From NCBI GenBank assembly GCA_900770845.1, contig CAAGLS010000200.1, positions 1 to 18,028 of the forward strand: a DNA stretch of 18,028 nt, in the 5' to 3' direction. Shown one piece after another: positions 5,961 to 14,054 of the stretch (the first letter of the stretch is position 1; every line of letters begins with the position of its first letter). The position numbers were made by a program, and so were the translations under genes. The stretch comes from an uncultured Prevotella sp. (GTDB taxonomy: Bacteria > Bacteroidota > Bacteroidia > Bacteroidales > Bacteroidaceae). The notes beneath the pieces were generated by a model. That model had not been told where the DNA came from, did not search any database, and saw only the letters and a list, made by a program, of their open reading frames with translations.

Positions 5961-8294
5961 CTAACTTATTTTGAATCTCCCGCGCAGACGGATGTCGTCG
6001 CTGGCTGCGCCCACCATCACGTTGAACCAACCGGGTTCCACCACCCACTGCTTCTCCCGATTGATGAGGCCTAAGTCTGAGGCGCGGAGCGTGAAGCTCA
6101 CGCGTTGCGTCTGTCCTATGGATAAAGGTACGCGCGCGAAACGGCGGAGCTGCATCACGGGCTGCGCCACACTGGCCACGGAGTCGTTGAGGTAGAGCTG
6201 CACCACCTCGCAGCCGTCGCGGCGGCCTGTGTTGGTCACGTCGAAAGCCACCACCACACTGTCCTTGTCCACGGCGTTGACGCTGAGGTTGGAATAGCCA
6301 AATGTGGTGTAGCTCTTGCCGTAGCCAAAGGCGTAGAGAGGCCGCGCCGTAGTCTCCACATAGTCGTGGGGCACCGGAGGCAGATGGTTGTAGTATACCG
6401 GCAGCAGGCCCACGCTCCGCGGCACGGAGATGGGCAGTCGTCCCGAGGGGTTCCAGTCGCCAAAGAGCACGTCGGCGATGGCCGTGCCGCCCTCCTGGCC
6501 CGGATAGTAGGCCGTGAGCAGGGCATCGGCGTGTGTTGCCGCCCAGTTCTTGTCGAGCGGACGTCCTTCGATGTAGACCACCACCAAGGGCTTGCCCGTG
6601 GCCTTGAGGGCTTCCAGCAGCTTGTTCTGCAGTCCCAAGAGCGATAGCGACGCACGGTCGAATCCCTCGCCGCTGTCCATGTCGCTGATGGTGTTGGCAT
6701 CGGTCTCGGCCGCTCCCGTCTGCTTGTAGCTCGTCTTGAAGTCGCGCGCGCTGCTGCCGCCCACGCAGGCCACCACCACGTCGCTTCCGCGGGCGGCCTC
6801 CACGGCCTCCGCGATGTCGTCGCGCGTGGTGTCGCGCACGCCGCAGCCTTTGGCGTAGACCACGTGGCCGGCCGGCAACTTGGCGCGGATGCCGTCCAAG
6901 ACGGTCTTCACGTTGCCCTCGGGCTGTGGGGCCGTGTAGTCGCCAAGCATGTTGTAGACGTTGTCGGCGTTGGGGCCCACCACGGCCACGCGGATGTCCT
7001 TGCCTAACGGCAGCGTGTTGTTGCGGTTCTCCAATAGCGTGATGCTCTCGCGCGCCACCTGCAGGGCCAGGGCCTTGTCGTCGGGCGTGTTGGTCTCTTT
7101 CTCCGCCCGCCGCTCGTCAACGTATGGGTCGCTGAAGAGCCGCTGCTCGAACTTGCAGCGCAGCACGCGGGCCACCGCCGAGTCGACGAGCGATTCTGGT
7201 ATGCGCCCTGAGCGCACGGCGTGGGGCAGTGTGGCGTAGGCCTGGCCGCCAAGGTCGATGTCCACGCCCGCCTTGAGGGCCATGATGGCAGCGTCTTCCA
7301 ACGACGCGGCCACGTGGTGCTGGTTGTACATCACGTCGATGCTGTAGAGGTCGCTCACCACGATGCCGCGGAATTTCCATTGGTTGCGCAGGATTTCGGT
7401 GAGCAGTTCGCGGCTGCCCGTAGAGGGAACGCCGTCGAGTGTATTGTAGGAGGTCATCACGGACATCGCGCCGCTGTCGAGCGCCTGCTTGAACGCCGGC
7501 AGGAAGTTCTGCATCAGGTCGCGCCCGGTGATGGCGCTTGGTCCGCCGTTCTGTCCGCCCCACGTGGTGCCGTAGCCGATGAAGTGCTTCAGCGTGGCGA
7601 CGACGCCACGGTCGGTGGCTGAATGCGACTGGGAGAGTCCGGCCACCTCGGCGCTGGCCATGGTGGCCGTCAGCACGGGGTCCTCGCCAAACGACTCCTC
7701 CACGCGCGACCAGCGCGGGTCGCGCGAGAGGTCCATCACGGGGCCGTAGCTTATCTGTGCGCCATAGCAGCGCACCTGGCGGCGGATGGCGTCGCCCACG
7801 CGCCGCATGAGGGGAGCGTCCCACGTGGCGGCCATGCCGAGTCCAGTGGGGAAGACCGTGGAGCCGATGGCCATGTGGCCGTGTGGAGCCTCTTCGGCCA
7901 TCAGCAGGGGGATGCCCCAGCGTGTCTTCTCCCTCACGGCGCGCTGCATCTTGTTGGCCGCGCGGGCCGAGAGCCTCGGGCCGAGCCCGTTCTCCAGCGA
8001 GCGGCGCGTCCAGGGGTCGGCGCGGAAAGTGGCCCAGAGGTTGCCCACGCCCTCCTGCAGCACCTCCTTGTCGAAGAGCGGGGTCAGGACCACGTCGTCG
8101 CCCTTGCGCTCACAGTAGTTCCATGCCATGGTGCAGCGCAGCTGGCCCACCTTCTCCTCCAATGTCATCTGGCTGAGAAGCCGGGCCACCTGCTGGTCCA
8201 CACTTGGCTCCTTGCCGCGGTGGGCTACGCCCTGAGCCATCGATGTGCTTCCTATATATAATAAGGAAGCAACGAAGAATATCAGTCTTTTCAT
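5961..8294 (-). CDS. bglX: Secreted GH3 beta-glucosidase (BglX-like)
   Basis: The 777-residue enzyme removes terminal beta-linked glucose (or a related sugar) from oligosaccharides. A signal peptide (1-20, SMAQ) exports it to the periplasm. The N-terminal GH3 barrel carries 'KHFIGYG' (236-242), 'MTSYNTLDGVP' (280-290) and 'IVVSDLYSID' (311-320), with Asp315 the expected nucleophile. The second domain (about 410-620) has 'ESITLLENRNNTLPL' and 'SGEGFDRASL' (541-550), with Glu543 the likely acid/base. A fibronectin type III-like domain (about 675-775) ends the protein. Length and layout match BglX, but the substrate cannot be read from sequence. Its ATG overlaps the stop codon of the fucosidase by four bases, so the two are translationally coupled and probably act on the same glycan. 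Confidence 0.93.
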   Translation of the reverse strand: MKRLIFFVASLLYIGSTSMAQGVAHRGKEPSVDQQVARLLSQMTLEEKVGQLRCTMAWNYCERKGDDVVLTPLFDKEVLQEGVGNLWATFRADPWTRRSLENGLGPRLSARAANKMQRAVREKTRWGIPLLMAEEAPHGHMAIGSTVFPTGLGMAATWDAPLMRRVGDAIRRQVRCYGAQISYGPVMDLSRDPRWSRVEESFGEDPVLTATMASAEVAGLSQSHSATDRGVVATLKHFIGYGTTWGGQNGGPSAITGRDLMQNFLPAFKQALDSGAMSVMTSYNTLDGVPSTGSRELLTEILRNQWKFRGIVVSDLYSIDVMYNQHHVAASLEDAAIMALKAGVDIDLGGQAYATLPHAVRSGRIPESLVDSAVARVLRCKFEQRLFSDPYVDERRAEKETNTPDDKALALQVARESITLLENRNNTLPLGKDIRVAVVGPNADNVYNMLGDYTAPQPEGNVKTVLDGIRAKLPAGHVVYAKGCGVRDTTRDDIAEAVEAARGSDVVVACVGGSSARDFKTSYKQTGAAETDANTISDMDSGEGFDRASLSLLGLQNKLLEALKATGKPLVVVYIEGRPLDKNWAATHADALLTAYYPGQEGGTAIADVLFGDWNPSGRLPISVPRSVGLLPVYYNHLPPVPHDYVETTARPLYAFGYGKSYTTFGYSNLSVNAVDKDSVVVAFDVTNTGRRDGCEVVQLYLNDSVASVAQPVMQLRRFARVPLSIGQTQRVSFTLRASDLGLINREKQWVVEPGWFNVMVGAASDDIRLRGRFKIS

Positions 8295-9673
8295 TCTATG
8301 CTAAATTTTAGTGCCACGGGAGCGTTGGCCAGTCCTTGGGGGAGGTCCACCGTCACCCGGTCGCCCTCCACTGTGGTATGGAGGCGCACGTTGCCGTCGA
8401 TGAGTGTCACGTCGCCCTTTGGCACATTGCCTTTCCACGTGATGGTCTGGGGCAGCTGCCCGCCGTCTTCCAACGCATAGATGGCATAGAGCGTGCGGTG
8501 GTTCTTGTTGGCCGTGAACCAGAGGTTGCCCTGGTGGTAGTTGGGAGTGGTGCGGGTGCTGTAGATGGCCTCGCCGTTGCGCCGCAGCCAGTCGCCCACC
8601 TCGTGGAGCCGGGCTGCCTCGTCGTCGGGGATGAGGCCTTCGGGCGACGGCCCCACGCCGAGCACCATGCAGCCGCCCTTGGCCACCACCTCGGCCAAGA
8701 GCGCCAGCACCTTGTTGGCCGACTTGTAGTCGGGATTGGGAATCCATCCCCAAGCGTGTGTGAGGGTGATGCAGCTCTCCCACGGATGGTTGAGCTGATG
8801 GTCGGGAATCTGCTGCTCGGGTGTCTGATAGTTCTCGTTGCGACCCTGGATGGTACGGTCCACGCATATCAGTCCCTTCTGCTGTCCTGCGCGGGCCTGT
8901 GCCAGCACAGAGTCGAGGCCAATGTCGTCGCCCGACACCCATCCGCCGTCGAGCCAGAGGATGTCGAACTTGCCGTAGCGGGTCATGAGCTCATTGAGTT
9001 GGTTCTGCGTGAACCGCTGGTACTTCCTCCACCAGTCGGGATGCTGCTCGCGCTTGTAGTTCTGCATGCGGTTGGGCGTGGCGTAGTAGGGGTTCCAGAA
9101 CCACTTGCAGTGCCAGTCGGGCTTGGAGAAGTAGCAGCCGGTCATAAATCCCTTGTCGCGGAAAGCCTGGAACACATACTTGGCCACGTCGGCCTTGGGG
9201 TTGTCGGCAAAGGGTCCTCGGGCGATGCTGAAGTCGGTGTACTTGCTGTCGAACATGCAGAAGCCGTCGTGGTGCTTGGTGGTGAAGATCATGTACTTCA
9301 TGCCGGCGTCCTGCATGACGCGCGCCCACTGGTCGGGGTCGAACTTTGTGGGGTTGAACACGTTGCTCAGTCCCCAATACCACTGCTTGTAGCCCTCGTA
9401 GGTGTATTCCGCGGGCCGTGTGATCCAGTCCTCGGAGCATATCTGCCACGACTCCACAATTCCCGGCACGGAGTACAGTCCCCAGTGCATGAGAACGCCG
9501 AACTTGAGGTCCTGCCACTGGTCGAGCTTCCTCAGCACGTCCTTGTCGGTGGGCCACTCGTAGCCGTCAGACTGTTTGTGAATGTAGCTGTTGTCGTCCT
9601 GCGCGCGCAGTCCCAAGGGGGAAAGGCAGAGCAGGGCGGCTAAGAGGGAGGTGAATAGATGATGATTGCGCAT
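8291..9673 (-). CDS. Secreted GH29 alpha-L-fucosidase
   Basis: This 460-residue protein has a signal peptide (about 1-24, GLRAQ) and the GH29 barrel: 'FGVLMHWGLYSVPG' (58-71), 'YMIFTTKHHDGFCMFDSKYT' (127-146) and 'KFDILWLDGGW' (235-245). Asp242 is the expected nucleophile. Glu299 in 'HPWESC' is a candidate acid/base, but that residue varies among GH29 members, so this is inference. A C-terminal beta domain covers about 370-460. The enzyme would remove terminal alpha-L-fucose from plant or host glycans. I chose the ATG at 9673 because the signal peptide begins there; an upstream in-frame ATG at 9781 would add 36 residues unlike an export signal. It ends in a 4-nt overlap with the GH3 gene. No promoter box is seen in the 115 bp upstream, so it may be read from the glycosyltransferase promoter. 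Confidence 0.93.
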   Translation of the reverse strand: MRNHHLFTSLLAALLCLSPLGLRAQDDNSYIHKQSDGYEWPTDKDVLRKLDQWQDLKFGVLMHWGLYSVPGIVESWQICSEDWITRPAEYTYEGYKQWYWGLSNVFNPTKFDPDQWARVMQDAGMKYMIFTTKHHDGFCMFDSKYTDFSIARGPFADNPKADVAKYVFQAFRDKGFMTGCYFSKPDWHCKWFWNPYYATPNRMQNYKREQHPDWWRKYQRFTQNQLNELMTRYGKFDILWLDGGWVSGDDIGLDSVLAQARAGQQKGLICVDRTIQGRNENYQTPEQQIPDHQLNHPWESCITLTHAWGWIPNPDYKSANKVLALLAEVVAKGGCMVLGVGPSPEGLIPDDEAARLHEVGDWLRRNGEAIYSTRTTPNYHQGNLWFTANKNHRTLYAIYALEDGGQLPQTITWKGNVPKGDVTLIDGNVRLHTTVEGDRVTVDLPQGLANAPVALKFSIE

Positions 9674-9788
9674 TGCGTTTGGATTGTTGGAGTGGAGAAG
9701 GCTTGCCTCCTCTGTATGTGTTGTTGGATTCAGCTTGCCGTGGGGTAGGCGCAAGGCGCGGCCCCGCATAGGTATGGCCACCGGATGG

Positions 9789-10577
9789 TCATTCTCTTTC
9801 TTCTTTCTTGCCCAAGTTCCTGAAGAAGAAGCGGGCGTGCATGAGGAGCGTGGGCAGCAGACCGTAGTTGCGGCGCATCACGTGGAATCGCTCGCGTAGC
9901 GAGGCACGGTGGTTCTTCACCGTCATGCCGCCCTCCAGATAGTTGCACAGCACCATGTGGGCGTTGAGCAGTTGGCGCCCTTCCTGCTCCGACTTCTGCA
10001 TGATGCGGATGCACCAGTCCACGTCAGAGCTGAACTTGTAGCGCATGTCGTAGGGTGTTTCTTGGGCGATGGAGGTCAGGGCGTAGAACGACTGGTGGCA
10101 TACCACCATGCCATTGAGGAACGAGCGCCAGTTGAGGTGCTCGGGAGGCGCGAGCCGCCGCTTGTGGAGGAAGTGCCCCGCATCGTCGACGATGTTGGTG
10201 TCGCCGTAGAGCACGCCCGGCAGCGGCTTTTCCTTGTCGATGGAGGCGGCGAGAAGCTCCAGCGTGTCGGAACCGGGCAGCGTGTCGCCGGCATTGAGGA
10301 AGACCACGTAGTCGCCCGTGGCCTTTTCCAAGGCGCTGTTCATGGCACAGTAGAGGCCAAAGTCGCGCTCGAATTCAACAAACACTTCGTGGGCAGGGCT
10401 TTCCTGGTCGCTCACTTTCTTGTATGCCTCGGCCATATCCAAGGTGTCGTCGAATGACAGCCCGTCTTGGATGATGTGCTCCACCTCGGGATAAGTCTGG
10501 CGTAGCACGCTGTCGAGCGTGCGCTGCAGCACCTTCTCGGCATTGAAGGTGCAGGTGATGATGGTGAATTTGATCAT
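9789..10577 (-). CDS. GT2 family glycosyltransferase
   Basis: The 262-residue protein has a GT-A fold start, 'FTIITCTFNAEKVLQRTLDS' (4-23), followed by 'QTYPEVEHIIQDGLSFDDT' (27-45). 'VVFLNAGDTL' (91-100) supplies the metal-binding Asp98 in place of a DxD. 'VVCHQSFYA' (158-166) and 'FSSDVDW' (182-188) are the later conserved blocks, the latter with a probable catalytic Asp. No transmembrane helix is obvious, so it is cytoplasmic or membrane-associated. It resembles the WcaE-like branch that adds sugars to lipid-linked exopolysaccharide or O-antigen units. Its ATG overlaps the stop of the upstream GT4 gene by four bases, so the pair likely works on one glycan. Donor and acceptor are unknown. 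Confidence 0.88.
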   Translation of the reverse strand: MIKFTIITCTFNAEKVLQRTLDSVLRQTYPEVEHIIQDGLSFDDTLDMAEAYKKVSDQESPAHEVFVEFERDFGLYCAMNSALEKATGDYVVFLNAGDTLPGSDTLELLAASIDKEKPLPGVLYGDTNIVDDAGHFLHKRRLAPPEHLNWRSFLNGMVVCHQSFYALTSIAQETPYDMRYKFSSDVDWCIRIMQKSEQEGRQLLNAHMVLCNYLEGGMTVKNHRASLRERFHVMRRNYGLLPTLLMHARFFFRNLGKKEERE

Positions 10578-11848
10578 AGTCTTCTTTTATTGTCGGCCAA
10601 AACCTTGTTGTAGAGTTTGATATATTGATTGGCCACACTCTGCTGCGAGTAGTTGGCCGCAACCTTGTGTGTGGCGTTGAGGCCCAACTGTTCGTAGTCG
10701 GGCGAGGACAGCACCCACTTGATGCCCTCCATGAGGTCGTCGGCGTCGCGGTAGCGGGCCACGTAGCCGTTCTTCTGGTGGTCTATCTCCTCGGGAATGC
10801 CACCCACGTTGAATCCCACGCAAGGCACGCCACAGGCCATGGCCTCCATAATGGTGTTGGGTAGGTTCTCCGAGAGCGAGGGCAGCACGAACACGTCGCA
10901 GGCGCTATACACCTGGGCGGCCTGCTGCTGGTTGTTGATGTAGCCCAAGGGATAGACGGGCAGGTCGAACTTGGAGGCCATCTCCTCGGCGTGGCCGCCC
11001 ATGACCACCACCGCGCCGCCCGCGGCAATGTCGGGCGAGGCCTGGGCCAACTTGTGGCAGGCGGTGATGAGGTAGTCCATGCCCTTGTTGGCGTTGGTGA
11101 CGCGCTGCGAGACGAAGAGGATGAGCTTCTTGTCGGTGGGGAGATGGAGCAGCCGCCGGCATTCCATCTTGTTCTGCTTGCGGAATATTCGCGTGTCGAT
11201 GGGGTTGGGGATGCTTTGTATCCATTGCCCCCTGAGCAGTCCGCTGGCGTTGGCCTCCCGGGCCAGCCACTGCGAGCAGGCCACGAAGGCGATGTTGTAC
11301 TTTTCCACGAGGCGGCGCTTCTTGCGCCACACCTTGGCCGAGAGGTCGTTCGGGCCGCCGCCCCCCGGGAGGTAGCGGCAGTGGGAGCAAGCCTGCTCGA
11401 AGTTGCGGCAGTCGAGAGTGAGGTGGCAGATGGCCGTGGCGGGCCAGATGTCGTGCATGGTCCACACCACCGGCTTGCCGCTCTGCAGGATCTTCTCTAT
11501 TCCTTTCAAGGAGAGCATCCCCTGGTTGACCCAGTGGAGGTGGATGACGTCGGCCTCGCGAAACTCGTCGGTCTTGGTGATGTCAGCTCCGCTGTTGGCG
11601 ATGTCCACCTCGAACAGGTGCCTCTTGCTGAAATGGAGGTGGCAGAAGACGCACCATCGCTCCCATAGGAAATGCATCTGCTGGCGCGACTGATGGGGCA
11701 GTGCCGCCACGGTGATGTTGTCGGTTTCCTTGTCGCGCACCAGCATCTTGGCCTTAACGCCGCAGTTGTTGAGCGCGTCCATGAGTCGGTGGGCAGCGAG
11801 GGCGGCGCCGCCCGTCCGTTCGCTGGTATTGACAATCAGAACTCTCAT
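10574..11848 (-). CDS. GT4 family glycosyltransferase with Cys4 motif
   Basis: The 424-residue protein is a GT-B retaining glycosyltransferase. The N-terminal half has 'VLIVNTSERTGGAALAAHRL' (3-22) and 'VIHLHWVNQG' (101-110). The C-terminal half has 'SLSENLPNTIMEAMACGVP' with the EX7E pair Glu327 and Glu335. The segment 131-161 (MHDIWPATAIC...CSHCRYLP) carries four cysteines (141, 147, 154, 157), a feature I know from WcaC-like exopolysaccharide transferases; it could bind a metal. I chose the ATG at 11848 because homology begins at MRVLIV; an ORF start at 11926 would add a 26-residue tail that spans the promoter. The gene leads the run of four minus-strand genes and has a near-consensus promoter just upstream. 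The sugar and product are not evident. Confidence 0.9.
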   Translation of the reverse strand: MRVLIVNTSERTGGAALAAHRLMDALNNCGVKAKMLVRDKETDNITVAALPHQSRQQMHFLWERWCVFCHLHFSKRHLFEVDIANSGADITKTDEFREADVIHLHWVNQGMLSLKGIEKILQSGKPVVWTMHDIWPATAICHLTLDCRNFEQACSHCRYLPGGGGPNDLSAKVWRKKRRLVEKYNIAFVACSQWLAREANASGLLRGQWIQSIPNPIDTRIFRKQNKMECRRLLHLPTDKKLILFVSQRVTNANKGMDYLITACHKLAQASPDIAAGGAVVVMGGHAEEMASKFDLPVYPLGYINNQQQAAQVYSACDVFVLPSLSENLPNTIMEAMACGVPCVGFNVGGIPEEIDHQKNGYVARYRDADDLMEGIKWVLSSPDYEQLGLNATHKVAANYSQQSVANQYIKLYNKVLADNKRRL

Positions 11849-11865
11849 TGGCTGATAATTTTTCA

Positions 11866-11896
11866 CAAAGTTACGGTTTTCTATCGAAACGGCAAC
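11866..11896 (-). promoter_or_regulatory. Promoter of the GT4-GT2 genes
   Basis: On the minus strand GTTG (11893-11896, three of four bases of TTTG), 19 bases, then TAACTTTG (11866-11873), a full TAnnTTTG match. It would give a leader of only about 12 nt before the ATG at 11848. Confidence 0.6.
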
Positions 11897-11961
11897 GACA
11901 TTTGGGAGAAAAAGCGCAAAAAACATGATTCTAAGCTGATCGTGCGTTCTTTAATTCTTCA

Positions 11962-12162
11962 TTGTGCGTAAGTTGTTGGATGGAGTCAGTCTTGTGGGTG
12001 GAAACGTTTACGCAGTCACTCTTGAAGGTGAAAGTCACATTTGATGAACAATTTTTTTATGATGGTCTTCGCAGTATGCCTAATGTGTTATCACATGCCA
12101 GTGTTGTTGGCATAATCTTCGATTTTCAGGCGGATTATGCCAAAGAGTTGCGGCGAGACTAA
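11962..12162 (+). pseudogene. Possible decayed gene fragment
   Basis: One frame encodes 66 residues whose second half (FDEQFFYDGLRSM, then PNVLSHASVVGIIFDFQADY) looks like genuine protein. Just upstream another frame reads KLLDGVSLVGGNVYAVTLEG before a stop at about 12050. The two pieces could be parts of one gene broken by a frameshift. I recognise no family, see no ribosome site, and the resemblance to protein may be chance, so this is weak. Confidence 0.2.
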
Positions 12163-12254
12163 TGCAGGCCGGGCGGCAAAGGCCCAAGGCGGCACCGAAT
12201 GGCCGTTGCTGAGGAAGCCGGGCATGTTTTTATTTGAAAAGTAATGCCAAAAAG

Positions 12255-12285
12255 TTTGCCGCTTGGGAGGGAATTGCTATCTTTG
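12255..12285 (+). promoter_or_regulatory. Bacteroidota promoter of the thioredoxin-TonB_C gene
   Basis: TTTG (12255-12258), exactly 19 bases, then TATCTTTG (12278-12285): a perfect -33/-7 match. Transcription would begin near 12291, about 33 bases ahead of the ATG at 12324. It argues for the start at 12324 and against an in-frame ATG at 12234, which lies upstream of the promoter. Confidence 0.75.
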
Positions 12286-12323
12286 CAAAATCAAACAACA
12301 TTTATGACTCTATCGTTTCCATT

Positions 12324-13250
12324 ATGAGAAAGACATTGACACTATTTTTGCTGTTTCTGCTGGCACTGACCACGAGCGCGCAAAACGCCGGCGACGACTT
12401 GGACGCCAAATACGCCACCACCATGCCCCAACCAGGCTCTTTGGCGCCCGACTTTTTGGTGGACTCCGCCGCCAACATTCGGCTCAGCGACATGCGCGGC
12501 CACTATGTCGTGCTGCACTTCTGGGCTTCCTGGTGTCCCGACTGCCGCAAGGATATGCCCGAAATGGAGAAGCTTGACAAGGACTTTGACACTTTTGAAA
12601 AAGGAGAAGAGCTGACCTTCATACATATCTCTTTCGACGGCGACACTGCAAAGATGAACCGCTACCTCAGCGACCACAAGTTGGGAGGCTTCAAGCTCTG
12701 CCAGGACAGGAAGTTCCACGACGCAGAGACCAGCCGCCTCTTCGGCGTGAAGTGGATTCCCTCCATGATACTCATCGACCCCCAAGGGCGTGTGGAGCTG
12801 TCTACCGTGATGATAGACAAGCTGAAAAATGCGATAAAGCATCTCGACCTGTCGAAACTCGACCCCAACGCGCCCAAGGCTGTTGAGCTGCCCGAATTTA
12901 CGGGAGGGTTAGACGCGCTGATGAACTACTTGGTGCAGAACGTCCACTATCCCACCAAGGCTATGGAAATGGGACTGCAATCCAAGGTGAGGGTCTCGTT
13001 CGCTGTGGATACGTTGGGACAGATTTCCAATCTCCGCATCAAAGAAAACAACCTTTCGGCCATCCGCAAGGCTCCCTTCGGCAAGTACAATCCCGAAGGC
13101 CGCATGCGCATCGCCGAGGAGTGCGCCACGCTGTTTGCCAATGAAGCCAAGCGCGTGGTGAGCACCATGCCCGCCTGGAAGCCCGGCCGCAGCTTCGGAA
13201 AGAAAGTGAAAACGACCTTTGTCCTGCCCATCACGTTCAAAATGCAATGA
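12324..13250 (+). CDS. Periplasmic thioredoxin-like (TlpA-type) protein with TonB C-terminal-like domain
   Basis: The 308-residue protein has a signal peptide (1-20, TTSAQ). Residues about 35-165 form a TlpA/AhpC-type thioredoxin fold: 'PGSLAPDF' (37-44), 'VVLHFWASWCPDC' with redox Cys71 and Cys74, and the cis-proline loop 'WIPSMILID' (144-152, Pro146). Residues about 190-306 match a TonB C-terminal domain: 'GGLDALMNYLVQNVHYPTKA', then a VRVSFAVDTLGQI strand block, and 'MPAWKPGRSFGKKVKTTFVL' before PITF. The combination suggests a thiol-disulfide oxidoreductase held to a periplasmic or outer-membrane partner. There is no membrane anchor beyond the signal peptide, so normal TonB energy transfer is unlikely. 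Two further cysteines (126 and 267) are present. It is followed 78 bp later by the ABC cassette, possibly on the same transcript. Confidence 0.85.
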   Translation: MRKTLTLFLLFLLALTTSAQNAGDDLDAKYATTMPQPGSLAPDFLVDSAANIRLSDMRGHYVVLHFWASWCPDCRKDMPEMEKLDKDFDTFEKGEELTFIHISFDGDTAKMNRYLSDHKLGGFKLCQDRKFHDAETSRLFGVKWIPSMILIDPQGRVELSTVMIDKLKNAIKHLDLSKLDPNAPKAVELPEFTGGLDALMNYLVQNVHYPTKAMEMGLQSKVRVSFAVDTLGQISNLRIKENNLSAIRKAPFGKYNPEGRMRIAEECATLFANEAKRVVSTMPAWKPGRSFGKKVKTTFVLPITFKMQ

Positions 13251-13284
13251 ACGCTTTGGGCTGTAAGCAATGAAAAAGACCTAT

Positions 13285-13312
13285 CCCACCGTCTCTGGTG
13301 GGGCCATCCACC
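13285..13312 (+). promoter_or_regulatory. Competing hairpins before the ABC cassette
   Basis: CCCACC (13285-13290) can pair with GGTGGG (13297-13302), or the same GGTGG (13297-13301) can pair with CCACC (13308-13312). The two stems exclude each other. No T-tract follows, so this is not a simple terminator. It may be a processing or attenuation site between the thioredoxin gene and the ATPase gene, but no evidence beyond pairing is available. Confidence 0.3.
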
Positions 13313-13328
13313 AAACAACGGCTACACT

Positions 13329-14054
13329 ATGAGCATGATAGAACTGAAGGACATCAACAAGACCTACTTCGGCGCACAGCCCCTCCACGTGCTGAAGGGC
13401 ATCAACCTGAGCGTAGAGGAAGGCGAGTTTGTGTCGATTATGGGCGCCTCAGGCTCGGGAAAGTCCACGCTGCTCAACATCCTCGGCATTCTCGACAACT
13501 ACGACAGCGGCGAGTACCGCATCGACGGAACGCTCATCAAGAACCTCTCAGAGACCCGCGCCGCAGAATACCGCAACCGGCTTATCGGCTTCATCTTCCA
13601 GAGCTTCAACCTCATCGGCTTCAAGACGGCCGTGGAGAACGTTGAGCTGCCGCTGTTCTATCAGGGCGTGGCCCGCAAGAAGCGTCGGGCCTTGGCCATG
13701 GAATACCTCGAACGGCTCGACCTCGCGCCTTGGGCGGAGCATTATCCCAACGAGATGAGCGGCGGCCAGAAGCAGCGTGTGGCCATAGCCCGAGCCCTCA
13801 TCACACAGCCGCGCCTCATCCTGGCCGACGAGCCCACGGGAGCCTTGGACTCCAAGACTTCGGTGGAGGTGATGGAACTGCTCAAGCAGCTCAACCAGGA
13901 ACAAAACAAGACCATCATCGTGGTGACCCATGAGAGCGGCGTGGCCAATGAGACCAACAAAATCATACACATCAAGGACGGAGTCATCGGCAAGATAGAC
14001 GAGAACAAGGACCACAAGGCCAGTCCATTTGGCATCAACGGAATCATGAAATGA
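13329..14054 (+). CDS. ABC transporter ATP-binding protein (MacB/LolD type)
   Basis: The 241-residue protein is the ATPase of the efflux cassette. It has Walker A 'GASGSGKST' (39-47), Q-loop Gln91 in 'FIFQSFNLI', signature 'MSGGQKQR' (143-150), Walker B 'LILADEPTGALD' (163-174, catalytic Glu168) and the switch His201 in 'VVTHE'. Sequence style and length are those of the MacB/LolD/FtsE group, whose members power mechanotransmission across the periplasm and do not translocate directly. Two possible starts are ATG 13329 and ATG 13335; neither has a clear Shine-Dalgarno site. The stop overlaps the next gene's start by four bases (ATGA). I see no promoter box in the 78-bp gap, so read-through from the promoter at 12255-12285 is plausible. 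Confidence 0.95.
   Translation: MSMIELKDINKTYFGAQPLHVLKGINLSVEEGEFVSIMGASGSGKSTLLNILGILDNYDSGEYRIDGTLIKNLSETRAAEYRNRLIGFIFQSFNLIGFKTAVENVELPLFYQGVARKKRRALAMEYLERLDLAPWAEHYPNEMSGGQKQRVAIARALITQPRLILADEPTGALDSKTSVEVMELLKQLNQEQNKTIIVVTHESGVANETNKIIHIKDGVIGKIDENKDHKASPFGINGIMK

Larger units (their letters stand above)
11849..12323. other. Divergent intergenic region
   Basis: Apart from the two outward-facing promoters (11866-11896 and 12255-12285) I see no firm gene. The middle part (about 11955-12160) is visibly more A/T-rich than its neighbours and has open frames with protein-like composition on the plus strand in two phases, which may be a decayed gene. From 12163 to about 12226 the DNA turns G/C-rich again (GGCCGGGCGGCAAAGGCCC...) and ends in a T-rich run before the thioredoxin gene promoter. 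Confidence 0.5.

Noticed and set aside
5533..6048. A 171-codon minus-strand frame running out of the GH3 gene end
   Set aside because: Its sequence (SRKERKKK, FAAFAFK) comes from translating the dispersed GCAAAG-rich repeat, and it covers the hairpin and promoter of other units.
8336..9643. A 435-codon open frame on the plus strand opposite the fucosidase gene
   Set aside because: It is the mirror frame of the GH29 gene with no motif and no start context.
2615..9673. A complete polysaccharide utilisation locus
   Set aside because: Three secreted glycosidases are present but no SusC/SusD pair, hybrid two-component system or ECF sigma/anti-sigma gene is seen, and the GH36 gene is separated from GH3-GH29 by its own promoter region and repeats.
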